Positions 20,885 through 30,160 of a stretch of DNA of 64,000 bases are shown one piece after another. Both the position numbers and the translations under genes were made by a program. The stretch spans positions 2,294,001 through 2,358,000 of the forward strand of contig JAPYXD010000741.1 in assembly GCA_030998225.1 (NCBI GenBank), given 5' to 3'. The notes under the pieces were generated by a model, which was given only the letters and a program-made list of their open reading frames with translations, searched no databases and was not told where the DNA came from. Numbering within the stretch: the stretch's first letter is position 1; every line of letters begins with the position of its first letter. Origin of the DNA: Diplolepis rosae (taxonomy: Eukaryota; Arthropoda; Insecta; Hymenoptera; Diplolepididae).

Positions 20885-21205
20885 TGTTAATAAAGAGACT
20901 GGGTTGATTGAATTGAAAATTATATCAGTGCTTAGAAATATTAGAACGCCTAGCACCAGGTTCAATTGAATTGAACTATTGAAATAGTTTATAATAAAGA
21001 GATTAAATTGATTGACCTGAAGATTGAATCAATGCCTATCAATATTGGAATGCCTAGCAAAAGATTCAATACTATTGAATAATTGAAGTTGTTTGATAAT
21101 AAAAGAGATTTAATTTGATTGAATTGAGAAAATAATCAGTGCGTAGTAATATAATAACGCCTATGAGAAGATTCAATTGAATTGGAGAATCGGAATAGTT
21201 GATAA
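20885..21205. repeat. Tandem repeat, about 3 units of 105-115 bp
   Basis: Units start 'ataaagagactgggttgatt' (20888), 'ataaagagattaaattgatt' (20994) and a third near 21102. Each continues with 'cagtgc/caatgcctatcaatatt', 'aacgcctagc' and 'gattcaattgaa'. Diverged, AT-rich satellite-like array with no coding capacity. Confidence 0.75.
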
Positions 21206-21208
21206 TAA

Positions 21209-22010
21209 TGTTATGTATGGCTATTATTAAATTAAGTAAAATGGAAAAGTGTAAAAATAATTATCCTTAATATATTTTATTCATTAGTATAATGAGTACG
21301 TGGAGGTTGTCCAAACCGCCGAATTTAGTTACTACAAATATTAGCTAAATTCGTTTATTATTATGTGAGGTCGTTCATCTTCTACTCTCGGACTGAGAGT
21401 TTATTCTACACGCGCTTACGCTTATCACATTTAATTTTGAAAAAGAAACGGAGAAAGGTGCTTTAAATAAGTTCAAATCAAGCGGCTAACATTCACATAA
21501 ATAAAGATATAATTTATTCTTAAGAAAAACAAATAAACTGATTTGAACATTTGTTATAGAGGAGATAAAAGACGGAATAAAAATGAATGGGGACGATACA
21601 ATATTTGAGTTTTGTACATTACCGCATCCTATGGTTTTTACTCTAGATCCTTATCTTACTGGATGCCCTAGAAACAGAAGCAAGGCAGAGAACACGTTCT
21701 TGTTGTTGAAGTCTTGGGTTATCGGGACCAAACTTGACTTAGTGTTGCCGTGGTCCTAAAAAGGAACCACTCTTGTCCTTATGCGGTTCACCTGCGCACA
21801 CCCCCTTTTTCATTACTTCAACCTGATAGTTTTAAGGTGAAAAAGCGATAGATAGCTTTCAACTAGAAGGGAGGCAGTACTTTTAAATTGCCTGTCCTTC
21901 ACCATTCTTGTCTCAAAATAAACCTATTTCTGGTTATAAGAAAATAAACTCCTCGTCGTTTTGAGATTCGACGGAAGTAGATTTTCTTAGCTAGTTAGTA
22001 TTTGTCAAAA
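21209..22010 (+). repeat. Dispersed repeat, LTR-like (start TGTTATGTATGG)
   Basis: The 5' part (21209-21620) is similar, same orientation, to 46028-46410. The 3' part (about 21600-22010) is similar, opposite orientation, to 44990-45380, including the shared 'ggaaccactcttgtcctta'. Both copies meet at 'gtacattaccgcat'. The TGTTA start suggests an LTR, but an end and a target duplication were not found. Confidence 0.5.
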
Positions 22011-22619
22011 TTAGGTGCGGCACCGGACTGACTTTTGAGGATCAGCAACCAAGCACATCACCTCGGATTTCCATCTTTTTGGGAAATTCCCACCTTAATT
22101 AATATGAGCACGCCTTAATTACCGACCGCGATCCAGTCTAGTCCGATCAATAAATTATGAGATTTGTAAAGGATTTTTTCTTCCCCTTCCAAACCACTCT
22201 AGACATGCAATTGGATAACAAAAGAAAACTAACATTTTCGCAATCATGACAATATTTTTTTTATCCCCAAAAATCGCATAGTATGTCCGGTGGAGGCGTT
22301 TGGAAATCTGTACGCGTAGAAAAGAGAGGGCATATACACATAAAGAGAGGCGAAATTTTCTCCCTTCGTGTGACCCAAAACTTGATTTTAAAATGGGCAG
22401 TTTTAAGCTGAAATAGGCCAAAACTGTTTGTGGAAAAATATTCAAATAAATAAATTAACTTCGCGAATGAGCGAAGTGTTTCAACTTGGTTTTGAAAATA
22501 TTGAAATAAATAAATTAAAAATTGAAGAACTAGAAATTTCAAGCAAAAATAGGCCGAATTTGTTTTCCTAAATTTAAAATTTAATAAATCAAAAAATGAA
22601 AAGGTCGAAATGTTTCAAC
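22011..22619 (+). other. Probable 5' LTR region of element B
   Basis: It lies directly upstream of the B primer site. The last bases before the PBS are '...gtttCA' + AC, a normal LTR end and 2-nt spacer. It contains two close repeats of 'aaatattXaaataaataaatt' (about 22435 and 22495). The LTR start was not identified, and no matching 3' LTR could be recognised after 39.1 kb. Confidence 0.35.
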
Positions 22620-22637
22620 TGGCGTCCAACGTGGGGC
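22620..22637 (+). promoter_or_regulatory. Primer-binding site of element B (tRNA-Lys type)
   Basis: TGGCGTCCAACGTGGGGC differs by one base from the classic PBS complementary to tRNA-Lys(CTT). It lies two bases after a CA that would end the 5' LTR and about 140 nt before gag. Confidence 0.75.
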
Positions 22638-22762
22638 GCGAACCTATGACCCTGAGATTTATAAATAGAAAAAAATGTCACACAGGTAGAAGCTAAGGTA
22701 AATGTATTAAGCGAGGCTCATGAAGAACTTCACTGCTCAAGTGGAGATCTTGTTGCAAAAAA

Positions 22763-23782
22763 ATGATGCATGAGAGAAGAATAAAACATCTGGAAGACCA
22801 CAAGTTTGTCTTGGAAAATAAGTTGCAAAGGAACCTGGGTAGTTCCTCGGCAGTTTCGCTCTGGTTAAATAAGTATCCAATGCCTAAATTCTCTAGGCAC
22901 AAGCATGATGGGCCCACGCGTTTTGTAAGAGACTTTGAGAAATATATAATTGCGATAGATACAAATACAAATGATTTTAATTATACAGTTTACGCCTGTT
23001 TAGAAGGTATAGCGAGAGGATGGTGGGAATTAGTCTCTCAAAGCAATAAGAATATCAACTCTTTTAGAGCAAAGTTCATTAAAAAATATTGAAATGAAAA
23101 TGTGTGCTTCAAAATTAGTTCAGATTTACAGTTTGGAAGACACATTCCCAATGGTAATTTGTCTTAAGTCGAATATGCGATAAAAATGATAAATAATGCA
23201 AAAGACTTAATCCCACCACCCTCCGAAAATGAAATTGTATCGAAATTGTCAAGACACTTTCAAGATGACATTAGAACAGCCATTATCATCAGAAATATCA
23301 AAACATATGAAAATTTCATAGAACTGCTTGATGATTTTGATCAAGCAGGCCCTTCAAATTCGAATTCTGATGATAATGGTATTTATGGTCACAGTTCATA
23401 TAAAAATGAAAGATTTCGTCATAATGCTTATGGAGAGTTTTTCCATTCAAATGGAAGTAATTTTAGAGGACGTAATTTTGTCCTAAATATATATCAAAAT
23501 AATTTTGGAGTAAGACCGACTCATGCTCAACATAATTTTCGTCGCGAAAATATAAACGCCCCGAATACAGGCGCCACTGAGCCTACGCGGTCTCGAGGTG
23601 GCGAGACAGGAGTACAGCGGGGGAACCCAGAAAACGCACAGGATGGAATAAGGAAAGTGCGTACGGTTGCTAACGCATCACGCACTATGCAAGGGCGTAG
23701 CAACGAAAATTTGAATACATTAAGCAATGGTGACATTGGCATTGAGAATATTATTAATGATGCAGACGTATTAAATAACTAG
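22763..23782 (+). pseudogene. gag: Element B gag
   Basis: Two open pieces (22763-23092 and 23186-23782) are separated by stops at 23090 and 23164. The first has 'PMPKFSRHKHDGPTRFVRDF' and 'CLEGIARGWWELV', a capsid-type pattern. The second has a helical part and then a Gly/Arg/Asn-rich tail ('NFRGRNF', 'TRSRGGETGVQ'). No CCHC knuckle is visible, so RNA binding would rest on the basic tail. Confidence 0.7.
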
Positions 23783-23814
23783 GGATACTAGATAGCCCTG
23801 GGCAGTTAAATATC

Positions 23815-24123
23815 AATGTATTAGAGGCAAAGCCAGGGTCCAATAATGTAAAAAGACCTCTAGAATTAGATATGAGAAAAGATTTATTAGAATCTGAAAA
23901 CGTCGAAATTGCTAATAAGGTCGATGAGTGGCAAAACATTAATGTAATAATTCAAGGCGTTAAAACAGAGGCATTCATCGATACAGGAAGCGATATAACG
24001 TGTATTTTGGAAAACTTTTTAGAAAATAGTAAAAATAAATTTAAAAAATGTAAAATGTTGCTAATCGTCGGCACAAGCGTCGTAGGTACAACGGGTGTAA
24101 AATCTATAAAATTTGTTAAGGGT
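23815..24123 (+). pseudogene. pol: Element B protease, cut by element C
   Basis: Retropepsin-like: 'EAFIDTGSDITCI' carries an intact DTG catalytic motif, unlike element A (NTG) and element C (DSC). The frame runs '...GTTGVKSIKFVKG' and stops at 24124, where the sequence turns GC-rich. The end of the protease and the tether to RT are found 12.3 kb downstream ('FIIIPKLNKNCILGTDML'). Confidence 0.8.
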
Positions 24124-24169
24124 TGACCCCCCGACGCTGGGAATTGAATCCGAGCCTCCCTGGCTCCGG
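24124..24169. other. Unassigned GC-rich junction
   Basis: 46 bp between the end of B coding sequence and the edge of the element C LTR. It fits neither B nor the C LTR as defined at the other end. It could be extra LTR sequence or a separate scar. Confidence 0.4.
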
Positions 24170-25381
24170 TGTTAAGGCTGTCCCCTGGTGTCTTCTGCCC
24201 AATTGTCCTAGACTTGCAGGTAGAAACTTATATTTGGGCAGTCTAAGTTTCTACGTGGGTCCTTGAAGTACGTGCGAGAGTCGCGGAAGAACTTTGCCAC
24301 CATGTACTGGCGGGTTTGGTGGTAGCTCTCCTGGTCCGGTACCGGCGGCGCCGACGAGTCCTGGTGTTTCGTGAGCTGCGCTCGACTGCCACCGGGCAGT
24401 TTCAGACCGAGCGACAAGACCGCCTCTCAGTCAGATCCGGGGGCTACAGGGAAGAGAGTCTTCCGTGCGCTGCAGAACTTCGCCCGGATGCGCCTCCGGA
24501 TCCTGAGCAGCTTCCTTGGAGACTCACTCGATGGTGGAGGGAGTGGATGTCTTCCCTTTGGCGTCGAGCCGAGAAGGGAGTGGGTGCAAGGCGTTGGCAG
24601 CTCCCTCGGCGGTGTTCTCCGCGTTGTGTCGTCCCCGGCAACAGGTGGTGGGGGCGGTGTGTGAGTCCCCCGGCGGCTGACTGCGCTGTTCGGCGGGGTG
24701 AGGATCCGCAGCCGAGCCTGTTCCAACAGGAGCCTAGCTCGGTTCCGACGTTGTCGTGGATTCAGTCCCATGCGTCAGAAGTCCGAGAAGTGACCCGGAG
24801 GGCATCGACGGAAACTGAGCTGGGAGAGAACCGGGGCCTGCCGTGACCGAAGTAGTCGATATGTTCAAGGGTTACGGCCCGCTCGACGATTTCGGTGCGT
24901 TCTATGACCTTAAATAGCGTTCAACGATCTTAACTTGCGTTCAATGATCTTTATGCGTTCAATGGTCTTTATGCGTTCAACAGTTTTGGTTGCAGGTCCG
25001 TGGATTCGGTCCCACACGTCAGAAGTCCGTGATGCGGCCCGAAGGGCATCAACAAAAACTGAGCTGGGAGGGACCCAGGGCCCCGCTGGAGGTGAAGCTG
25101 CGTCGTCTGGTAGTGAGGCTGCTGATGGCTACCGCTGAGGTAGCTTTGGCTGCTACTGAGGTTGCTGGTACAGCTACGGATGGCTGCGGCTGAGGTAGCT
25201 TGGCTACTGCTGAGGCTGCTGATGGCTACTGCTGAAGCTGCTGATGGCTACTGCTGAAGCTGCTGATGGCTACTACTGAAGCTGCTTGGCTGGTGGTGAA
25301 CTGCGTCGGTTGGTGCGGGAGCTGCGTCCGAGGTGACGAAGGCGTTCAAGGTTTCGATTGTTCAAAGATGTTTGATTTTCG

Positions 25382-25496
25382 TCCTGAGAAGGACGGGTGT
25401 GTGTTAAACTTGTCCTTAAAAGGACAGTTGGTGTTATTATAGAGAAAAAAAAAAAGAACAGTAAGAATACCCTTTGCCCTCAAAAGGGCAGTTGGG
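25382..25496. other. Three short hairpins of related sequence in the C LTR
   Basis: cGTCCTgagaAGGACg (about 25381), TGTCCTtaaaAGGACA (about 25410) and TGCCCTcaaaAGGGCA (about 25477) are perfect stems with 4-nt loops within 115 bp. The same three occur in the other LTR at about 35720-35825. Function unknown; a structured RNA leader is one possibility. Confidence 0.6.
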
Positions 25497-26372
25497 ATTG
25501 TCAAATCAAGAACAAGGCAGTTCTCGTATAAAGACTTTTATTTTTCCACAAATAGAAAAAATTATAAGGCGGAAGAGAAGGGTGTGACAACTCTTCAAGG
25601 TCGGTGCAGCAGCGGCTTGTAGAGGAGAAGTCGAAGTATCGTCGACCGTGTCCCAAGAGGTACTGACTTCTGTGCAGGCCGTGCAAACCTAATGGAAAGG
25701 TGGTGGACCGTTAGCAACTAGCGCCGCGTACAGCACTGCGCATGAACTACCATTATGTGTGCACGTGTTAATGCATATACATGCATACGTAGGTTCTTTA
25801 AATGTGTTACAAAGAATATATTCAAATAAAATTAAAAGAAAATTGAAGATTTAGCGCAAAATTGTGAAAATTTAATTCAAGAGTGAGAAGTTATGTTGAT
25901 ATCAACTCACTCTTTAATTACATTTACACAATTTTGCCTTAAATCATGGTTTTCTCGTCATAAATAAAAATCAAAAATATCTGTAATTTGTATTTTTATT
26001 TTCAGAAAATATAGTTGCTTAGCACATTTTGCGTTGATTTTTCGGTGTTGTGTGAAAGTTTTCTCCAAATACATCCTTGCTGCTTCCTGCTTCTGGGATA
26101 TCTTCTGATTATTTTTTCTGGAATATAGATTAAAAGCATTTAATTTATATGAATATTTGAAATTTATTTCGTAGGTATTTTATAAAATAAATAAAAATAA
26201 ATTTTATAAAATAAAACTCCAGTCACATGTTTTGCGAAATTGTGGTGGGAATTTCTGACATTGTGGAATTTGTATTGGCAATTCTCAGCTATTTTTTCAT
26301 AAATAATCCTTTGTAATTTTATACCATATATGTACTTGCATCTATATCTTCAGTAACATTTAGACAGAAGTA

Positions 26373-27378
26373 CACTGCCGGTCGAAATTATTTGTTCACT
26401 TGTTGTTTCAGCTATTCCTAAAGTGTCTTAATTTTTATAATAACAAGTTGAAATTTTTTTCCCTATCATAAAATAAAAGTTAATAAAATTTTGCAAATAA
26501 CAAATAAAACAAAATAATAAAATAAACTAAATAACAAAATTGAAGAAATTTTTTTTTTCACAGAAAAATTTCTTCAATTTATATTGGAAAATACCATCTA
26601 GTTTTAAATAACGTTGGATTAATTCTAAATCAGAGGTTGATAAGGTCGATATAGTAGAGTTCCGTTGTCACGTACAGTGATACACTCTTCTAATGATCGA
26701 CATAATCGACTGAAATGATTTAGAAAAATCAGAAAAAATAACAAAATGTTAATTTTATAAAAAAATATTTTAAAAAACTTGAAATTTCAATCATTCTGAA
26801 AAATATTAACAACTCTGAAATTAATTAAGATTTTTAAAAGTTTTTTGTCTCATTTAAATGGTAGGTTTTCATAGTATTTTGCTAACTAATCAAGATATTT
26901 TCAGATTTTTTTTCCTGGATTCTACTCGGCGTCAAAAATGATACAAAAAGATCATAAAATTTTTAAAATGTGTAGCTACTTACAACAAATTTGTAAAAAC
27001 CAATGTGTATCATATTTTAATAAAATTTATAGATTACTTTCTTCATTTGAAAATTTTCGACATGTTTGTACCAAGTTTGACCCCAGGGTAGAATCCAAAA
27101 GAAAAATTCTAAAAATATCTTGATAAGTTAACAAAATACTATGAAGAGTAACCTTCAAAATGAGACCAGAAACGTTTAAAGGTCTTAATTAATTTCAGTG
27201 TTATTAATATTTATTCAAAAAGATCGAAATTTGACGTTTTTTGCAATATATTCTTATAAAATTATCATTTTGCCTTCAACTTGGGCTCAGTAGATACAAA
27301 ATTTAAATAATTATAAAAATTAAGACACTTTAAGAATAGCTAACACAGCAGGTGAATAAATAATTTTGACCGGTAGTG
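26373..27378. mobile_element. Non-autonomous Tc1/mariner-type fold-back element
   Basis: TA target sites flank termini CACTGCCGGTCG (26373) and, in reverse, CACTACCGGTCA (27378). About 75 bp of inverted repeat is clear. More inverted similarity appears inside (about 26820-26935 against 27070-27180, both containing 'catagtattttg' and 'tcaagatattttc'). A small perfect hairpin (aaattgaagaaattt...) lies at 26538-26582. No transposase. Confidence 0.8.
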
Positions 27379-27678
27379 TATATACTACTTTTTTAGTTTG
27401 GTATCTCAAAATTACGTGCTAGAATTTTATTGTCATTCCTAAGGAAGTTTTAGATACTTCATCGAAGTTTCTTGTACTATTTTATGTAAATTTTCTTACG
27501 ATTTTTACATTTTTTCACATTTTCAAAGTTTACTTCGAAATAGGGCTCATATATGTAATATTTTATTTATTGCACTTAAAATTTTAGAAATAAAGATCAC
27601 TAATGAGGACTCTGATCAGAGTCGAAAAGTTTGAAATTATATACAATATCGTATGAAATTAAAAATATTGTTACTTAC

Positions 27679-28051
27679 GTGTGCAAACTGCACGCTACTT
27701 TCTTCAAAGTCTCGTGTGCCTTCTGCAGGTTTTTCTACTTCGGGAATAAAAATTTCGAAGTCTGATGGGGAAGAAACACTCGCCGGTTTAATGTTCACAT
27801 CACTTCCACTCGACACATCACTACACGACGGTAAATTTAACGTCGGAAAAATGTCGATGACAAATAAAAACTTGTCTTTCTAGTACTTCGAGGTATCCTA
27901 ACCTCGACAAGTAGGGATTTGAACATGCTTCTATCCATCGTTGTCCGGCATTTTCTTTCTTCGGAAACCGATGAATTGACACATTGTTCTTCCGACCCCT
28001 TTTGGAGGTACACCCACTCACAGCACACTGAATTTCGTACTTCGAATTCAT
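27679..28051 (-). pseudogene. THAP zinc-finger exon of the inserted transposon
   Basis: 76 codons from Met: 'CAVSGCTSK' (CX4C), 'VSIHRFPKK', 'QRWIEAC' and 'VFICHRHFSD' (CX2H followed by HF) give the full C2CH signature of a THAP domain, a DNA-binding finger found in P-element transposases and many insect proteins. The frame stops at 27821. A shifted frame continues with Ser/Asp-rich sequence to a good splice donor, CAC|GTAAGT, at 27679. One frameshift therefore separates the finger from the donor. The exon starts about 185 bp from the element's right end, where exon 1 of a P-type gene would sit. Confidence 0.75.
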
Positions 28052-28259
28052 TTTAAATGATTATAAAGCGCGATCGCGTACGAATTGTTGATACATGTAT
28101 ACAACAATGGCGGAACTCATACGAAGCCGTTCCCTTTGCCGCACTCCGCCCGCTTCCGACAACTAGCGCCGCGTACACCACCGCACATGAACTATCCTAC
28201 GGGGACACCCAATACATTAGAGGTCGACCTGCCCTGCTTCTGTGCTTGGCGGCGGTCTA

Positions 28260-29205
28260 CTTATTCACTCCTGAGCTTGGTAGCGCGCACCAATCAGAAG
28301 CGTTGCCAGGGCTTGGGTCCCGTGCTCTGACGTGATTGGTCGAAAGGCTGGAGAGCGCGCACCAATCAGAAGCGTGGAAGGGACCATGGGAAAAACCCGA
28401 GCGTCATTCAGGCGAGTTGGGGTTTGGGGATTGTGCTTTGACGTGGTTGGTCGAGAGCTCGAAAGGTCCCGCACCAATGAGAAGCGTCGGAAGGTCTGCT
28501 AGACGACGTGCACGTTATTAAGATGTTTTGCAGCTTGGAGACCGTGCTTCAACGTGATTGGTCGGGAGCTAGAAAGGTCCCGCACCAATGAGAAGCGTTG
28601 TAGGTCTCTTCGTAAAACTTACGCGTCATTGAGACGTCTTGAAGCTTGGGGACTATGCTTCACTGTAATTGGTCGGGAACTAGAAAGGTCCCGCACCAAT
28701 GAGAAGTTTTGAAGGATATCCTGGAGAAACCTATACATCATTAAGACACATTGAGGCTTGGGGACTATGCTTCACTGTGATTGGTCGAGAACTTGAAAGG
28801 TCCCGAACCAATGAGAAGCGCTAAAATGTGTCCTGGGAAAAACCTATGCGTTGTTAAGACACGTTGAGGCTTGGGGACTATGCTTCACTGTGATTGGTCG
28901 AGAGTTGAAAGGCTCCGCACCAATGAGAAGCTTTGAACGTAGTACTGGAGAAACCTCTGCGTCATTAAGACACATTGAGGCTTGGGGACTACGCTTCACT
29001 GTGATTGGTCAAGAACTTGAAAGGTCCCGCACCAATGAGAAGCGCTAAAATGTGTCCTGGGAAAGCCTATGCGTTGTTAAGACACGTTGAGGCTTGGGGA
29101 CTATGCTTCACTGTGATTGGTCGAGAGTTGAAAGGCTCCGCACCAATGAGAAGCTCTGAAAGATGTCCTGGAAAACCGCGCGCACCAATCAGAAACGTTA
29201 GAGCA
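28260..29205. repeat. CCAAT-box tandem array in the 3' LTR of C
   Basis: Eight units of about 111 bp, each with 'gtgATTGGtcg' followed about 20 bp later by 'caCCAATgagaagc' (or CCAATCAG). ATTGG centres lie near 28338, 28447, 28558, 28670, 28781, 28890, 29002 and 29116. The intact 5' LTR part has four (36100, 36210, 36322, 36433). In each unit two CCAAT motifs face opposite ways. NF-Y binding is inference. Confidence 0.8.
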
Positions 29206-29293
29206 ACAGTTCTGATCGGTTTTCCACCCGTCTCTGTCTCTCTCTCAGAATTGCCACATACCCACTCCACGCACGATATCATGAGTTAATTTT

Positions 29294-29470
29294 GGTACAT
29301 GATTAATATGATATAGCTAATAACAGTAATGCTGATAGTACTTAAATAATAATAATGGTAATAATAAAGTTAAAAAGATAATAATAATGATAATAGTAAT
29401 AGAATCTCTAACATAAGACTAATATGGTAATACATTACAAGATAGAAATGAAAATAGTAAAACAAGAAAA
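29294..29470. repeat. AAT/ATG-rich low-complexity stretch
   Basis: Imperfect 'aataataat' and 'gataata' runs inside the probable U3 part of the C 3' LTR. No coding content. Confidence 0.7.
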
Positions 29471-29691
29471 ATGATGATTCAGGAAGGATCGTCCTGACGA
29501 GAGACGAAGGTTTAGCAATCCCACCAATTAGCTTTCCATTAAAACATTAAAGCTTTCTTCGTCTGTCGTCTTATATGCCCCTGGCGTATATCAATTCGCC
29601 CCCTCTTCGGATAGATCCTTTCTGCATCCTCGTTTTTTGTGTGAATTTAATATACGTCGTTTTCTCATCTTCCATCTAGGTGTGAGTGACG

Positions 29692-30160
29692 CTAATGACG
29701 CCTCATCCAAGGGGCATATGGTCGCGCGTCTCTGTATGTCGCCGGCCGGCGCATTCGAAGGTCGTAGCGCCCCCTGGCGTTACGCGGTAACTCGTCCAAC
29801 TGGTCCCAGGGTTCTGGGTTCTGTGTTTCGGCTGAAACATCTTTCGGGCTGGTGTCCATTTTGGGTAACGTGTTTGTTACTAGTGGTAGTTGGAGGTGCT
29901 CGGCTTCCAGTGATGGAGGAGTCGCCTCGTGTACTGGGAGGTGACTCTTGATACGTGGGTGAGCCTGTGCGGCCGCACCCGTGGACCCTACGTCGGGAGT
30001 AGATCCATGTTCTGCGAGACGCACCTGTTCGGCGGCGTGCGCTATGTCTCCTGCTTCGATTGCACGGCGTGTCTCTTCGGCGGCTTCCTGTTCCTGGGCC
30101 TCCTCGGCCACTGTGGAGTCGATGTCTTCCTCTCTCGCGACATCGTCTATCTCAGCATCT
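29692..30160 (-). pseudogene. pol: C-terminal part of element C pol, out of frame by one base
   Basis: It overlaps the end of the pol frame. The pol frame passes through a run of eight G (minus strand, about 30170-30177). Counting seven G instead links 'QGDDEAPGG' directly to 'VRQEDAEIDDVA' and on to 'RGRYDLRMRRPATYRDARPY'. This Glu/Ala-rich tail with a basic end then stops at 29692. The simplest reading is a one-base insertion, or a sequencing slip, in the homopolymer. A separate small ORF is the alternative. Confidence 0.65.

Larger units (their letters stand above)
25675..28236 (-). mobile_element. DNA transposon with THAP exon, 8-bp target duplication
   Basis: The C LTR is split at CTTCTGTG, which is duplicated on both sides (25667-25674 and 28237-28244) and single in the intact LTR at 36000. 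Termini are CAGGCCGTGC and, in reverse, CAGGGCAGGT, so both begin CAGG. An 8-bp duplication fits hAT or P elements; the THAP exon favours P. A direct repeat 'actagcgccgcgtaca' lies near both ends (25711 and 28164). No catalytic domain is recognisable, so this copy is non-autonomous. Confidence 0.8.
24170..29593 (-). repeat. 3' LTR of element C, interrupted
   Basis: Minus strand: it probably begins TGATATACG at 29593, right after a polypurine tract (GAAGAGGGGGCG, about 29597-29608), and ends between 24170 and 24189. It contains the CCAAT array, the 2.56-kb THAP element, a GCT-rich minisatellite (25120-25290: repeated 'ggctactgctgaagctgctg'), a short 'tgcgttcaatg' array (24915-24985) and three hairpins. 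Without the insertion it would be about 2.85 kb, unusually long. Confidence 0.75.

Noticed and set aside
24121..24185. tRNA-like or SINE-like box ('gggaattgaatccgagc')
   Set aside because: Some resemblance to a T-arm, but no complementary stems and no A box; too weak to call.
24316..25193. Arg- and Ala-rich plus-strand ORFs in the C LTR
   Set aside because: Present in both LTR copies and low complexity; open only because the LTR is GC-rich.
29005..29289. ORFs across the CCAAT array
   Set aside because: The repeats are near multiples of three with few stops, giving periodic nonsense peptides.
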